Origin: Acidobacteriota bacterium
GTDB lineage: Bacteria; Acidobacteriota; Terriglobia; Acidiferrales; UBA7541
NCBI GenBank assembly: GCA_021832085.1
Contig: JAKBLM010000002.1
Span: forward strand, 62,001-126,000
Direction: 5' to 3'
DNA: 64,000 bases
The notes below the pieces were generated by a model. The model was not told the origin of the DNA. It searched no databases and worked only from the letters and a program-made list of their open reading frames with translations. This document shows positions 54,617-63,807 of the stretch, piece after piece; position 1 is the stretch's first letter, and the number at the start of each line of letters is the position of its first letter. A program made the translations under genes and the position numbers.

Positions 54617-54644
54617 TTGCTTTTTCTTCGCCTCATGATAGGAT
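54617..54644 (+). promoter_or_regulatory. Candidate recA promoter with SOS-like repeat
   Basis: TTGCTT (54617-54622), 16-bp spacer, TAGGAT (54639-54644). CTTCGCCT (54626-54633) is preceded at an 11-bp period by a degenerate ATTTGCTT, similar to the tandem repeat at the lexA promoter. Confidence 0.4.
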
Positions 54645-54746
54645 ACCGGGTCTTGCGGGAAGCGGGCTGAGCCGCTAGGTTTCCCTTGCAATGGCGGGCC
54701 GCGATGTGATTGGCTGGGCGGCCAGGAAAAGACGACGAGGTGGAAG

Positions 54747-55835
54747 ATGGCGGACGAAAAAGCCAAAGTTCTGGAAAACGCGATTGCCCAAATCGAGAAG
54801 CAGTACGGCAAAGGGTCGATCATGCGGCTGGGCAGCCGCGACGTGATGGTGCCGGTAAGCGTGATTCCGACCGGGTCGATCTCGCTCGACGCGGCGCTGG
54901 GAGTGGGCGGACTGCCGAGGGGCCGGGTGGTGGAGATTTTCGGGCCGGAATCGAGCGGCAAGACGACGCTGGCGCTGCACGTGGCGGCGCAGGCGCAGAA
55001 AATGGGCGGGCAGGTGGCCTACGTGGACGCCGAGCACGCGCTCGATCCGGGCTATGCGCGCAAGCTGGGGGTGGACGTCGACAACCTGCTGGTGGCGCAG
55101 CCCGACAACGGCGAGCAGGCGCTGGAGATCGCCGAGACGCTGATCCGTTCGGGCGGCGTGGACGCGGTGGTAGTGGACTCGGTGGCGGCGCTGGTGCCGA
55201 AATCGGAACTCGAAGGGGAAATGGGCGAGCCGCAGATGGGCCTGCAGGCGCGGCTGATGTCGCAAGCGCTGCGCCGGCTCACCGCAATCGTCGCGAAATC
55301 GCGCACCTGCCTGATCTTCATCAACCAGATTCGCGAAAAGATCGGCGTGTTCTACGGCAATCCGGAAACGACCACCGGCGGCCGGGCGTTGAAGTTCTAC
55401 AGCTCGGTACGGCTCGACATTCGCCGCGTCCAGTCGATCAAGGAAGGCGAGCGGGTGATCGGCGCGCGGACCCGCGCCAAGGTGGTGAAAAACAAGGTGG
55501 CCGCACCCTTCCGGCAGGCCGAGTTCGACATCCTCTACGACGAAGGGATTTCGTTCGAAAACGATCTGCTCGACCAGGGCCTGCAGCTCGGCGTGATCGA
55601 GAAATCCGGCTCCTGGTTTTCCTACCAGGGCGAGCGAATGGGCCAGGGGCGTGACAATGTCCGGCTCTTCCTCAAGGAAAACCACGACATCCGCGGCAAG
55701 CTGGTGGCCGCCATCCGCAAGGAGTTCGGCCTGCCTCCGATGAATGGCGACGCGCCAAAGGAAAAGCCGGCGCCGCAGCCTGCGGCAGCCGCCGCCGCGG
55801 CAGCAGGGAAAGAAGGAAAAGAGAAATCCCGCTGA
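54747..55835 (+). CDS. recA: Recombinase A
   Basis: 362-residue strand-exchange protein and SOS co-protease. Walker A is GPESSGKTT (from residue 66), and [24 protein letters not shown] covers the L2 region. The C-terminal tail is Ala/Pro/Lys-rich, as in many RecA proteins. GAGGTGG precedes the ATG. LexA is encoded 6.8 kb downstream. Confidence 0.98.
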   Translation: MADEKAKVLENAIAQIEKQYGKGSIMRLGSRDVMVPVSVIPTGSISLDAALGVGGLPRGRVVEIFGPESSGKTTLALHVAAQAQKMGGQVAYVDAEHALDPGYARKLGVDVDNLLVAQPDNGEQALEIAETLIRSGGVDAVVVDSVAALVPKSELEGEMGEPQMGLQARLMSQALRRLTAIVAKSRTCLIFINQIREKIGVFYGNPETTTGGRALKFYSSVRLDIRRVQSIKEGERVIGARTRAKVVKNKVAAPFRQAEFDILYDEGISFENDLLDQGLQLGVIEKSGSWFSYQGERMGQGRDNVRLFLKENHDIRGKLVAAIRKEFGLPPMNGDAPKEKPAPQPAAAAAAAAGKEGKEKSR

Positions 55836-55975
55836 CCCTTTCCGGATAAAGGAATCAGGATCATCGAAACTATTGCCCTTGGAGGGTGACTCCCCTACAA
55901 TCCGAAATTGTAGAGTGTGCGGCGGCCGGAAAGACGACTTTCCGGCATCTGGGTGTCGACGAGGGTGCCGAATCG

Positions 55976-57307
55976 ATGATTTCTTCCCCGAGAGCATGCT
56001 TGGGGCGTAGTTGGTTTGCGCTCCTTTCCCTGATTTTCTTGGCCGGGTTGCTGCCCGCTGCCTCCCAGCAGCGCGGCGCGGCAACCGGTTCCTCGGAAAC
56101 CGCCGCGGCCAAGCGCGCGGCGAATGTCAAGGCAAAGCGGGAGAAACGCGCCAGCGCGCGCAAGCCAGCTAGGCGCATCGTGCACCGAACGGCGCGCGGT
56201 ACGCGGCGGCGTGTGGCTCGTCGGCGAATCGTACGGCGCCGCGTGGTTCGCCGGCGGAGAACCGTGGCGCGACGGACGATCCGACGTCCGGTCCGGCGGC
56301 GTTACGTGCGGCGCACGCGCTATTACTACCGCCGACGGTTCAATCCGGCTGCCGGCGACTTCACGAAGTTCGACGACCCGGTGGTGCGGCAGGCGGCACT
56401 GCAGGCACTCGGGCCGTACTACGGCTCGGTCGTCGCGGTGAATCCGAATAACGGCCGCATCCTGGCGGTCGTCAACCAGAAGCTGGCCTTTGCCTCCGGC
56501 TTCGAACCCTGCTCGACGATCAAGCCGGTGATCGCGCTAGCTGCCCTGCGGGAAGGCTTGATCAATAGCCACACGATGATTCGCGTGGGCCGCCGCTACT
56601 CGATCGACCTGACCGAGGCGCTGGCCCATTCGAACAATGCATTTTTCGCCGAGCTGGGCCGGCGGCTGGGCTTCGCCACGGTTTCCCGCTATGCACATCT
56701 GCTCGGACTCGGCCAGCCGGCCGGCTGGGATATGCCCGAGGAGCATCCGGGCACCTTCCCTGCAGCGCCTCCACCGCCGTGGCGCGGCGGCATCGGGAAA
56801 ATGACCAGCTTCGGTGAAGGGATTCGCATCACCCCGCTGCAGCTGGCGGCGGAGATGGTGGCCTTTGCCAACGGCGGCTCGCTTTATTACCTGCAATATC
56901 CCCGCACCGAGGAGCAGGTGAAGGACTTCACGCCGCGGCTCAAGCGCCACATCGACTTGACTCCTTACGCCGAAGACATCCGCGAGGGCATGCTGGGGGC
57001 GGTGGAATTCGGCACCGCGCGCGAAAGCTACACGCCCGACGGCCAGCTTGTTTACGCGAAGACCGGCACCTGCACCGACGAGACGCGCGGCGGCGAGCTC
57101 GGCTGGTTCGTTTCCTACGTCAGCGGCGATAACGGCCAAAACCGTCCGAAGCTCGTGCTGGTAGTATTGCTGCGCCGTTACGGACCTCGCGTCAGCGGCC
57201 CGCACGCCGCCGAAGTCGGCGGCCGCATCTACCGGCAACTCTACATGCTTAACTTTTTCTCGGCCGACAATTTCACCTGGAGAGATTCCTCCTCGGTCGA
57301 TCACTGA
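55976..57307 (+). CDS. Penicillin-binding transpeptidase domain protein with Arg-rich linker
   Basis: 443 residues. A signal-anchor (about 11-29) leads to an extraordinarily Arg-rich stretch (about 53-121, mostly R, V, T and Y) and then a transpeptidase domain. Active-site motifs are complete: S180-TIK183, S219-NN and K362-TG. There is no PBP dimerisation domain or glycosyltransferase, so it resembles class-B-like or lone transpeptidase proteins such as FtsI/SpoVD relatives. The basic linker could bind teichoic-acid-like polymers, LPS phosphate or DNA; unknown. Start inferred from the signal-anchor; a longer frame begins at 55886. Confidence 0.85.
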   Translation: MISSPRACLGRSWFALLSLIFLAGLLPAASQQRGAATGSSETAAAKRAANVKAKREKRASARKPARRIVHRTARGTRRRVARRRIVRRRVVRRRRTVARRTIRRPVRRRYVRRTRYYYRRRFNPAAGDFTKFDDPVVRQAALQALGPYYGSVVAVNPNNGRILAVVNQKLAFASGFEPCSTIKPVIALAALREGLINSHTMIRVGRRYSIDLTEALAHSNNAFFAELGRRLGFATVSRYAHLLGLGQPAGWDMPEEHPGTFPAAPPPPWRGGIGKMTSFGEGIRITPLQLAAEMVAFANGGSLYYLQYPRTEEQVKDFTPRLKRHIDLTPYAEDIREGMLGAVEFGTARESYTPDGQLVYAKTGTCTDETRGGELGWFVSYVSGDNGQNRPKLVLVVLLRRYGPRVSGPHAAEVGGRIYRQLYMLNFFSADNFTWRDSSSVDH

Positions 57308-57360
57308 GCGCCGGGCCGGTCGTCGGGGAAAAGCCGGCTGCGCCTTCGGGAAAGCGTACT

Positions 57361-58125
57361 ATGCAAATTCAATTGCTGAGACACGCGACGATAGTGATCT
57401 CTACCGATGAGGCCCGGCTGCTGCTCGATCCGATGCTCGGGCCGGCGGGCGAAATGCCGGCGATCCCCGATACGCCCAATCCCCATCGCAATCCGCTGGT
57501 GCCGCTGCCGGTCGCGCTCGACCAGTTGGTTTCCAGCGTCGACGCCGCCATCGTTACCCACATCCACCGCGACCATTTCGATCCGGTGGCCGGCGAGGCG
57601 CTGCCGAAACAGCTGCCGCTCCTGGTGCAACCCGACGACGAGGCACCCATCCGCGCCATGGGATTCACAGAAGTGCTGCCGGTCGAGACTTCTCGCGCCT
57701 GGCGCGGCATCGAAATCGTGCGGACCGCCGGCCAGCACGGTCATGGCGAGATGGCCGAGCGCATGGCGCCGGTTTCAGGCTACGTGCTGCGCGCCCCGGG
57801 CGAACCGTCGCTCTACGTGGCCGGCGATACGGTCTGGTGCGACGAGGTGTGGCAGGCGCTCGACTCGTTCGAGCCCGAGGTGATCGTGCTGAACGCCGGC
57901 GCGGCCCAATTTCTTACCGGCGGTCCGATCACGATGACCGCCGAGGACGTGGCCCAGGTTTGCAACTCGGCGCCCCAGGCCACCGTCATCGCCGTCCACA
58001 TGGAAGCAATCAACCACTGCCTGCTGACACGCACCGGATTGCGCAACTCGCTCGCGGAGCAGGGACTCGCCGAGCGCGTGCTGATTCCCGCCGACGGCGC
58101 CGTGCTGCGCTTCCCTGCCGCGTAA
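57361..58125 (+). CDS. MBL-fold metal-dependent hydrolase (UlaG-like)
   Basis: 254 residues, cytoplasmic. Metal ligands are in THIHRDHFDP, GQHGHGEM, and VAGDTVWCDEVW. The short N-terminus MQIQLLRHATIVI with a non-catalytic layout before the first motif fits the UlaG/RbsD-neighbour-like and YtnP-type groups that act on small lactones or phosphates. Substrate unknown. Downstream of the transpeptidase by 53 bp. Confidence 0.87.
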   Translation: MQIQLLRHATIVISTDEARLLLDPMLGPAGEMPAIPDTPNPHRNPLVPLPVALDQLVSSVDAAIVTHIHRDHFDPVAGEALPKQLPLLVQPDDEAPIRAMGFTEVLPVETSRAWRGIEIVRTAGQHGHGEMAERMAPVSGYVLRAPGEPSLYVAGDTVWCDEVWQALDSFEPEVIVLNAGAAQFLTGGPITMTAEDVAQVCNSAPQATVIAVHMEAINHCLLTRTGLRNSLAEQGLAERVLIPADGAVLRFPAA

Positions 58126-58327
58126 ACGGCTTCCCCACAGAGAAACGGGAGTTTGGGCCCGTGCCGCGTTTACCCGCCGTGTGGACCCTGCGCGTGAAAA
58201 CGCAGATCGCTTCACTGGCAAACGAGGGCGGCGGCTTCGCCGTGTTGGAAGAAAAAAGGCGCGGACGAGATCCGACGGAGGAAAAAGTCGGAACCGAGCG
58301 CCCGCGCCAGGGGCGTGCCCAGGCGCG

Positions 58328-59278
58328 CTACATCATCTTGCTCAGGTTGGGCGTGATATCGCGGTGGTAAATCTCCTCGAGCTCGACCAGGGGCTTCGCC
58401 TGTAGGGCAGTGATCTTTTCCTTCAGGAAGTCCTCGTAGGTCGGCACTTCGAGTTTGTAGTAGACGCCCAGAGCGATGCGGCCCGTCGGGTCCTGGGATT
58501 TGAGCAGCGCCTGCGCCTTTTTCTGGGTGATCTCGGCGACGTCGTTGGGATCGTGCACTACCGGGTCGTAGTCGGTCTGATCGAGCTTGTAGAGGCGGTC
58601 TTCGCCGTCGACCTTTTCGCCGTACCAGGATTTGCTGTGCAAATCGTTATAGGTGGGGCAGGTCTGCAGCACGTCGACCAGGGCGGTGCCGCGATGGCGG
58701 ATCGCCTGCGTGATCAATTCGACTAGGTACTTGGTGTCGAGCGCGTAGCCGCGGGCGACAAAGGTGTAGCCGCAAGCCAGGCCGAGCAGCACCGGGTTGA
58801 TCGGCTCCATGATCGACTCTTCCGACATCGACTTGGTCTTCTGGCCCTTGGCGATTGTGGGCGAAGCCTGGCCCTTGGTGAGGGCGTAGACGTCGTTATT
58901 GAAGACGATATAGGTGAGATCGAGATTCCGGCGGCCGCCGCTCACGAAATGGCCGGCGCCGATGCCGTAGGCGTCGCCGTCGCCGCCGACGCCAATCACG
59001 GTGAGGTCGTGGTTGGCGAGCTTGAGCGCGGTAATCGAGGGCATCACGCGGCCGTGAAGGGTGTGGAAAGCATAGGTGTTCATGTAGTGCGGCGTCTTGC
59101 CCGAACAGCCGATACCGCTAACCACAGCGGTGCGATAAGGGGGGATCTGGAGCTTGGAGAGCGCTATCTGGATCGAGGAGAGGATCCCGAAATCGCCGCA
59201 GCCGGGGCACCAGTCGTTGTGGATGTCCGCCTTGTAATCCTGCGGACTAAAGGTCTTGATATCGGTAGCAGTGCCCAT
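58328..59278 (-). CDS. korB: 2-oxoacid:ferredoxin oxidoreductase, beta subunit
   Basis: 316 residues. The thiamine-diphosphate-binding subunit of 2-oxoglutarate:ferredoxin oxidoreductase: NDWCPGCGDFGIL and SGIGCSGKTPHY provide conserved cysteines, and GDGDAYGIGAGHF with VFNNDVYALTKGQ forms the ThDP/Mg site. With the fused gamma-alpha subunit upstream it catalyses 2-oxoacid decarboxylation and ferredoxin reduction. AAGGAG precedes the ATG, 15 bp after the alpha gene stop. Confidence 0.93.
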   Translation of the reverse strand: MGTATDIKTFSPQDYKADIHNDWCPGCGDFGILSSIQIALSKLQIPPYRTAVVSGIGCSGKTPHYMNTYAFHTLHGRVMPSITALKLANHDLTVIGVGGDGDAYGIGAGHFVSGGRRNLDLTYIVFNNDVYALTKGQASPTIAKGQKTKSMSEESIMEPINPVLLGLACGYTFVARGYALDTKYLVELITQAIRHRGTALVDVLQTCPTYNDLHSKSWYGEKVDGEDRLYKLDQTDYDPVVHDPNDVAEITQKKAQALLKSQDPTGRIALGVYYKLEVPTYEDFLKEKITALQAKPLVELEEIYHRDITPNLSKMM

Positions 59279-59293
59279 TGATTTCTCCTTCGG

Positions 59294-61267
59294 CTAGCGG
59301 TTGTAACCCGGCGGCAGCGGCACCATCGGGGGCAGCATCTTCTCGTGCTTGAGCCGCATTTCCACCATCCGGTCGAATTCCTTCATGGCGAAATCGGAGT
59401 CGATCACCCGGCCGCCGGTAACGACGATCCGGTCGGGACCGCCGGCCACGGCGTGTTCGAGCGCAGCCACGATTTCGTCTTCCGAGAATGGCCGGCCTTC
59501 GTATTTCACGACGCGGTGCTGCGGCTGGAAACCGGTTTCGGTGCGCAGCAGCCGGGCCAGCTGCTCGGAATAGTTGCCGTCGAAGCAGATCACCTTGCCG
59601 GCCCGCTCGAGCAGCTCACGAATCGGCTCGACGGGAAACGGCCGCAGGATCCGAATCTGCAGGAAGCTGTAGGTTTGGCCTTCGGGATCGATCCGGCGAA
59701 GGGCGTCGACAATCGCACCCTTCGTCGATCCCCAACCGATCACCAGAACCGGCGTGCGGCCGCTGCCGAAGAGACGGAATTTCTTCTCGTCGGGAATTTC
59801 GCGGCCCGCCAAGTCCATTTTGCCCATCCGCTTGTCGACCATGGCCAGGCGGTTGGGGATGCTTTCCGTGATGTGGCCACGGGGATCGTGCTCGTCAGTT
59901 GTGGTCCAGAAGACACCGCCGGGCTGGCCGGGAATCGAGCGCGGGCTGATGCCGCTGGGGGTGAAAGCGTGGCGGAAGAATTCGCCTCCGCCATTTTTAG
60001 CGGGATCGAACAGCGCGCCGCGGTCGATCACGAGCTTCGAGGTGTCGAAGGCGGCCATCGTCTGGTAAGAGGAAGAGAGGTGCTTGTCGACCAGCAGGAT
60101 CACCGGGATCTGATAGCGGTCGGCGTAGTTGAACGCGTCGAACGAATCGAAGAAGGTCTCCTCGATATCGCCCGAAGCGATTACGATCCGCGGGATATCG
60201 CCCTGGCCCGCCGAGACGGCGAAGCTCAGGTCGCCCTGCTCCCAGCGCGTGGGCAGACCGGTCGACGGGCCGCCGCGCTGATAGATGACCACCACCGGCC
60301 CGGGCGCCTCAGTCATCGCGGCAAAGCCCAGCCCTTCGGGCATCAGCGCGAAGCCGGGGCCGGAGGTCGACGTGGCCGAGCGAACGCCGCCATGCGCTGC
60401 CATGACGGCGGCGTCGATGGCCGAGACTTCGTCTTCGGTCTGCAGTACGACGAGGCTGTGCTCGCGCTGGTTCTCTTCGAGATAGACGCTCTCGTCGGTG
60501 GCCGGGCTGATCGGATAATAGGTCTGGATGCCGCAGCCGGCTTGCAGCTTGCCGAGCGCGACCGCCTGGCTGCCCTTGATCAGGATTTGCTCGCGCCGAG
60601 CGGGCGCCGGCGGCAGCCGGTGCGCAATCTTGCCGGCGAAGTGCTCGCGCGCATAGTCGCAGGCGTGATGGGCGGCGTTGACGTTCATCTCGGCCACCTT
60701 GCCGGCCTTGGCGCCGAAGCTCTCGCGCATCGCCTCGGCCACCATCTCGAAATCGAAGCCGAGCGCGCCGACCGATGCGCCAAGCACCATGCTGTTGTTC
60801 ATGATGCGGTAGGCGCGCGCCTGGCCGGGCTTGCCCATTTCGGAAAGCGCCTGCTCAAGCAGGTCGGCGTAGGGTATCTCCCAAAACAGGACGTCCGAAC
60901 GGTCGAGCCAGTCGATGAACTTCCGATATTCCCGGTCGTAGAGGATCGCGCTGCCGGGCGCGACCTCGTGCGCGTGCCCCGGGTGGGCTGGGAATTCGTG
61001 GTACAGGTCGCCCACCAGCGTCTCCTCGTCGAGCGCCGAAAGCAGATGCACCGTCTCGACATGGGAGCTGACCGGCTGCTCGGAAATCCGTAGACGATAC
61101 GCGCTGTGTTTGCCCTTGATGTTCGAGTGGTATTCGATCTGGCCGAAAACGTAGTAGCCGGCGCGCGAAAGCGCCTTGGCAAAGATTTCTGCGCTGACGT
61201 TGATTCCGCTTCCCTGAGGGCCACCGATCATCCAGGAGAAGGATGTATCCCGACTCTTGTCTGCCAC
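59294..61267 (-). CDS. korA: 2-oxoacid:ferredoxin oxidoreductase, fused gamma-alpha subunit
   Basis: 657 residues. The N-terminal gamma domain (about 1-200; MIGGPQGSGINVSAEIFAKALSRAG) is fused to the alpha domain (QAVALGKLQAGCGIQTYYPISPATD and SATSTSGPGFALMPEGLGFA). The GTG at 61267 with GGGGAGG upstream is preferred; a TTG one codon earlier is possible. Fused gamma-alpha with separate beta is the Kor/Oor layout common in Acidobacteria and Actinobacteria. The substrate may be 2-oxoglutarate. Confidence 0.93.
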   Translation of the reverse strand: MADKSRDTSFSWMIGGPQGSGINVSAEIFAKALSRAGYYVFGQIEYHSNIKGKHSAYRLRISEQPVSSHVETVHLLSALDEETLVGDLYHEFPAHPGHAHEVAPGSAILYDREYRKFIDWLDRSDVLFWEIPYADLLEQALSEMGKPGQARAYRIMNNSMVLGASVGALGFDFEMVAEAMRESFGAKAGKVAEMNVNAAHHACDYAREHFAGKIAHRLPPAPARREQILIKGSQAVALGKLQAGCGIQTYYPISPATDESVYLEENQREHSLVVLQTEDEVSAIDAAVMAAHGGVRSATSTSGPGFALMPEGLGFAAMTEAPGPVVVIYQRGGPSTGLPTRWEQGDLSFAVSAGQGDIPRIVIASGDIEETFFDSFDAFNYADRYQIPVILLVDKHLSSSYQTMAAFDTSKLVIDRGALFDPAKNGGGEFFRHAFTPSGISPRSIPGQPGGVFWTTTDEHDPRGHITESIPNRLAMVDKRMGKMDLAGREIPDEKKFRLFGSGRTPVLVIGWGSTKGAIVDALRRIDPEGQTYSFLQIRILRPFPVEPIRELLERAGKVICFDGNYSEQLARLLRTETGFQPQHRVVKYEGRPFSEDEIVAALEHAVAGGPDRIVVTGGRVIDSDFAMKEFDRMVEMRLKHEKMLPPMVPLPPGYNR

Positions 61268-61462
61268 CAATACCTCCCCGAACGACGAATTGACCGTACT
61301 CTAACACGGCTGATGCCGCAGGCAAACCCGCCAGACTGCCCTTCTGCCGAGCGGCGACCGAAGGGTCCGCTTTCAGCAAAGAGCGAGCCGGGATGCCAGG
61401 GACCGCAGGCGGCGGAGCGCGCTGGGGTATCTGCCGCCCGGAAACGGCCAGGAAGATTTCTC

Positions 61463-61491
61463 TTGCCCTTCGCCTTCTCTTCGCCTACAGT
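61463..61491 (+). promoter_or_regulatory. lexA promoter with tandem CTTCGCCT repeat
   Basis: TTGCCC (61463-61468), 17-bp spacer, TACAGT (61486-61491). The spacer holds CTTCGCCT at 61468-61475 and 61479-61486, an 11-bp-period direct repeat overlapping the promoter. A LexA binding site is a natural inference. Confidence 0.5.
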
Positions 61492-61521
61492 ATCGTTGCA
61501 ATGCACTCCGCCGGAGGCGCC

Positions 61522-62145
61522 ATGGCCCTGACCAAACGACAGAAGCAGGTCCTCGATTTCCTGGTGGGATTCCTGAACAAGCGCGGCTATTCGCCGAGCT
61601 ACGAAGAGATGGCCAAGTCGCTTGGGCTCGCCTCGCTCGCCACCGTGCACAAGCACCTCACCACGCTCGAGCGGAAGGGCTTCATCCGGCGCGGCCACAA
61701 TCGCAGCCGCTCGATCGAGATCGTCCATCTGCCGCGGCCGGTTCGCGAAGAGGTGTTAGGTCGGCAGGCGGTCGAACTGCCGCTGGCCGGTCGAATCGCC
61801 GCCGGTCAGCCGCTCGAAGCGGTGGAACAGCGGGAAACGATTACGCTCGGCGACTTCACGCGCGGACGGAACACCTATGTGCTGCAAGTGAAGGGAAACT
61901 CGATGCGCGACGACCACATCCTGGACGGGGATTTCATCGTGGTCGAGCAAACGCAGGTGGCAAACGCGGGCGAGATCGTTGTAGCGCTGGTGCGCGGCGA
62001 AGAAGCCACGCTCAAGCGCTTCTACCGTGAGCCGGGGGGCCGGGTGCGGCTGCAGCCCGCCAACTCGGAAATGGACCCGATTCTGGTGCCCGCGGAAGAC
62101 GTAAAGGTGCAAGGGCGGGTGGTGGGAGTGCTGCGCAAGTATTGA
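61522..62145 (+). CDS. lexA: LexA SOS repressor
   Basis: 207 residues. The N-terminal winged-helix domain (about 1-65) begins ALTKRQKQVLDFL. The autocleavage site is A94-G95 (RIAAGQP), and the catalytic dyad is S127 (KGNSMRDD) and K165 (EATLKRF). GGAGG supports the ATG at 61522. LexA represses DNA-repair genes until RecA filaments trigger self-cleavage. It is divergent from korA. Confidence 0.96.
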   Translation: MALTKRQKQVLDFLVGFLNKRGYSPSYEEMAKSLGLASLATVHKHLTTLERKGFIRRGHNRSRSIEIVHLPRPVREEVLGRQAVELPLAGRIAAGQPLEAVEQRETITLGDFTRGRNTYVLQVKGNSMRDDHILDGDFIVVEQTQVANAGEIVVALVRGEEATLKRFYREPGGRVRLQPANSEMDPILVPAEDVKVQGRVVGVLRKY

Positions 62146-62364
62146 GCCCGCCTGCGCGGCGTCGGCGCAAGGCCAGCCGATAACCGTGCCGGCGAGCCGG
62201 CGCGGTCGCTCCTTTTCCCGCAAACCACCATTTTCGCGCCGTTGTGCCGCACCGGCGATTTCCGGCTTGCCTGGTTTCCGGATCACGGTCTACAGTGTTG
62301 GTTCATTCCGTGCCACCCGCGAAAGCGGGCGGGCCGAGACCGAGCAGCAGAACGAGGAAATCGT

Positions 62365-62913
62365 ATGTGGACAGGAAAGAAGCGGGAAGCACCACAGGTA
62401 CCGGAAACGAAAGCTCCTCCTCCGCCCACTCCGCCCGCCCAACCCACCCCGACCAAGCCTGTACAGGAGGCCAAACCGATGACGCCGAGTGAACCACCCC
62501 ACCCTGCCCCAGTTGTCAACCGTGAAGGAGCGCGGATTGGCGCGGGACTCCACGTGCAAGGGGAGATCAGCGGCGGTGAGGATTTGCAGGTTGATGGAAC
62601 GATCGAAGGGCACGTCCACCTGGGGGATCGGCGGCTGACGATCGGATCGACAGCGAAGGTAACGGCAGACGTCCAGGCCAGGGAAATCGTGGTGTTCGGT
62701 AACGTGAAGGGAAACCTCCGCGCCCGGGACCGGATCGAGATCAAAAAGGACGGATCGGTGGTCGGCGACCTGAGCACCGCCCGGATCATGATTGAGGACG
62801 GGGCCTACTTCAAGGGTTCGATCGAAATCAATCGCGGGGCCGGGGCCGAAACCTCCTCCGCCGCGGGCGTCCAAGCGCGGCCGGCGGCCGGCGCGCGACC
62901 GAACGCTTCCTAG
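62365..62913 (+). CDS. Bactofilin (polymer-forming cytoskeletal protein)
   Basis: 182 residues: a Pro-rich N-terminal tail (about 10-60), a bactofilin beta-helix (about 66-160; DLQVDGTIEGHVHLGDRRLTIGSTAKVTADVQAREIVVFGNVKGNL) and a variable C-terminus. It forms filaments at the membrane and can direct peptidoglycan enzymes and shape. GAGGAAA supports the ATG at 62365; a longer frame to 62242 is unlikely. The region 62914-63210 has no recognisable gene. Confidence 0.9.
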   Translation: MWTGKKREAPQVPETKAPPPPTPPAQPTPTKPVQEAKPMTPSEPPHPAPVVNREGARIGAGLHVQGEISGGEDLQVDGTIEGHVHLGDRRLTIGSTAKVTADVQAREIVVFGNVKGNLRARDRIEIKKDGSVVGDLSTARIMIEDGAYFKGSIEINRGAGAETSSAAGVQARPAAGARPNAS

Positions 62914-63210
62914 GCAGGGACCGGTAGCCAGCGCAGCGGCCCGACAGTTCCGGCGGCTGGGGTTGTGGGCCTGGCGGGATTTCCAGCGCACCGACAAGGC
63001 GCATTACGCGCGTCGGTTTCATTTTCCAAAGGGAGTTTCAAGCAAAGCTGCCCGTGTGCGCGTCCCCGGAGTGGACGTGCGCGCGGCTTTGGCTGGCATT
63101 GCGTTACGGGAAGCACACTTCACGAGGAAGAAAAGTCGGCGGCGGACTCGCGCCCGCCGCCGGGAAAATCCGCTTTTTCCAACCGCTCGAAGCCCGGCAA
63201 CAGCCGAGGA

Positions 63211-63807
63211 CTATCGTTTGCCGAATCTCCAGACCAGGCCGGTTTCGATGCGGAAACTGTTCTGGTGGCCCACGCCGAAATTCTTCCAGTCGGTCATGAA
63301 GTACTCGGCCTGAAAGACGCGAACGGCGAGGTGGCGCGTCACCGAGGCGTCGAGCCCACCGCCAACCGTCCAGGCAAAGGCATTGGTATTGGTGCGAATC
63401 AAGGGATTGCTGGTATTCCCGCCTAGGTAGAGTTCGTTATTGCCTTTGACGCCGCCAAACAGGGTCTGGATATAGGGCGTAAGAGTATCCCACTTGCGAA
63501 AGCTGTATCGCGGCCCAAACAAATAGGAAACGAAAGTGAAATCCTGGCCTCCAGCGGAACTGATGGTGCTGGTCTTGTACCCGCCGATTTCACCGACGAT
63601 GCCAACCGCATTCGTCAGGTTGTAGGTCAGCGAGCCGGTTCCACCATTGGTCTGGAGGCCTTCGCTCCAATTCGGCCCTTTGACATTGAGTCGCAGGTAG
63701 GCATACGTACCCGCCAATTCGAATTTCGGAGCCGTCTTTTGGGCGTGAGCAGGGAGACACATCGCAACGAGCAGGCCAAACGCTGCCAGAAATTTTCCAC
63801 ACCGCAT
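63211..63807 (-). CDS. Outer-membrane beta-barrel protein
   Basis: 198 residues with a signal peptide (about 1-22; LLVAMCLPAHAQ). Alternating beta segments end in the strand SFRIETGLVWRFGKR; eight strands are plausible, as in OmpA-like or OmpW-like small barrels. Acidobacteria have many such proteins of unknown function. It supports a diderm envelope. Confidence 0.83.
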   Translation of the reverse strand: MRCGKFLAAFGLLVAMCLPAHAQKTAPKFELAGTYAYLRLNVKGPNWSEGLQTNGGTGSLTYNLTNAVGIVGEIGGYKTSTISSAGGQDFTFVSYLFGPRYSFRKWDTLTPYIQTLFGGVKGNNELYLGGNTSNPLIRTNTNAFAWTVGGGLDASVTRHLAVRVFQAEYFMTDWKNFGVGHQNSFRIETGLVWRFGKR

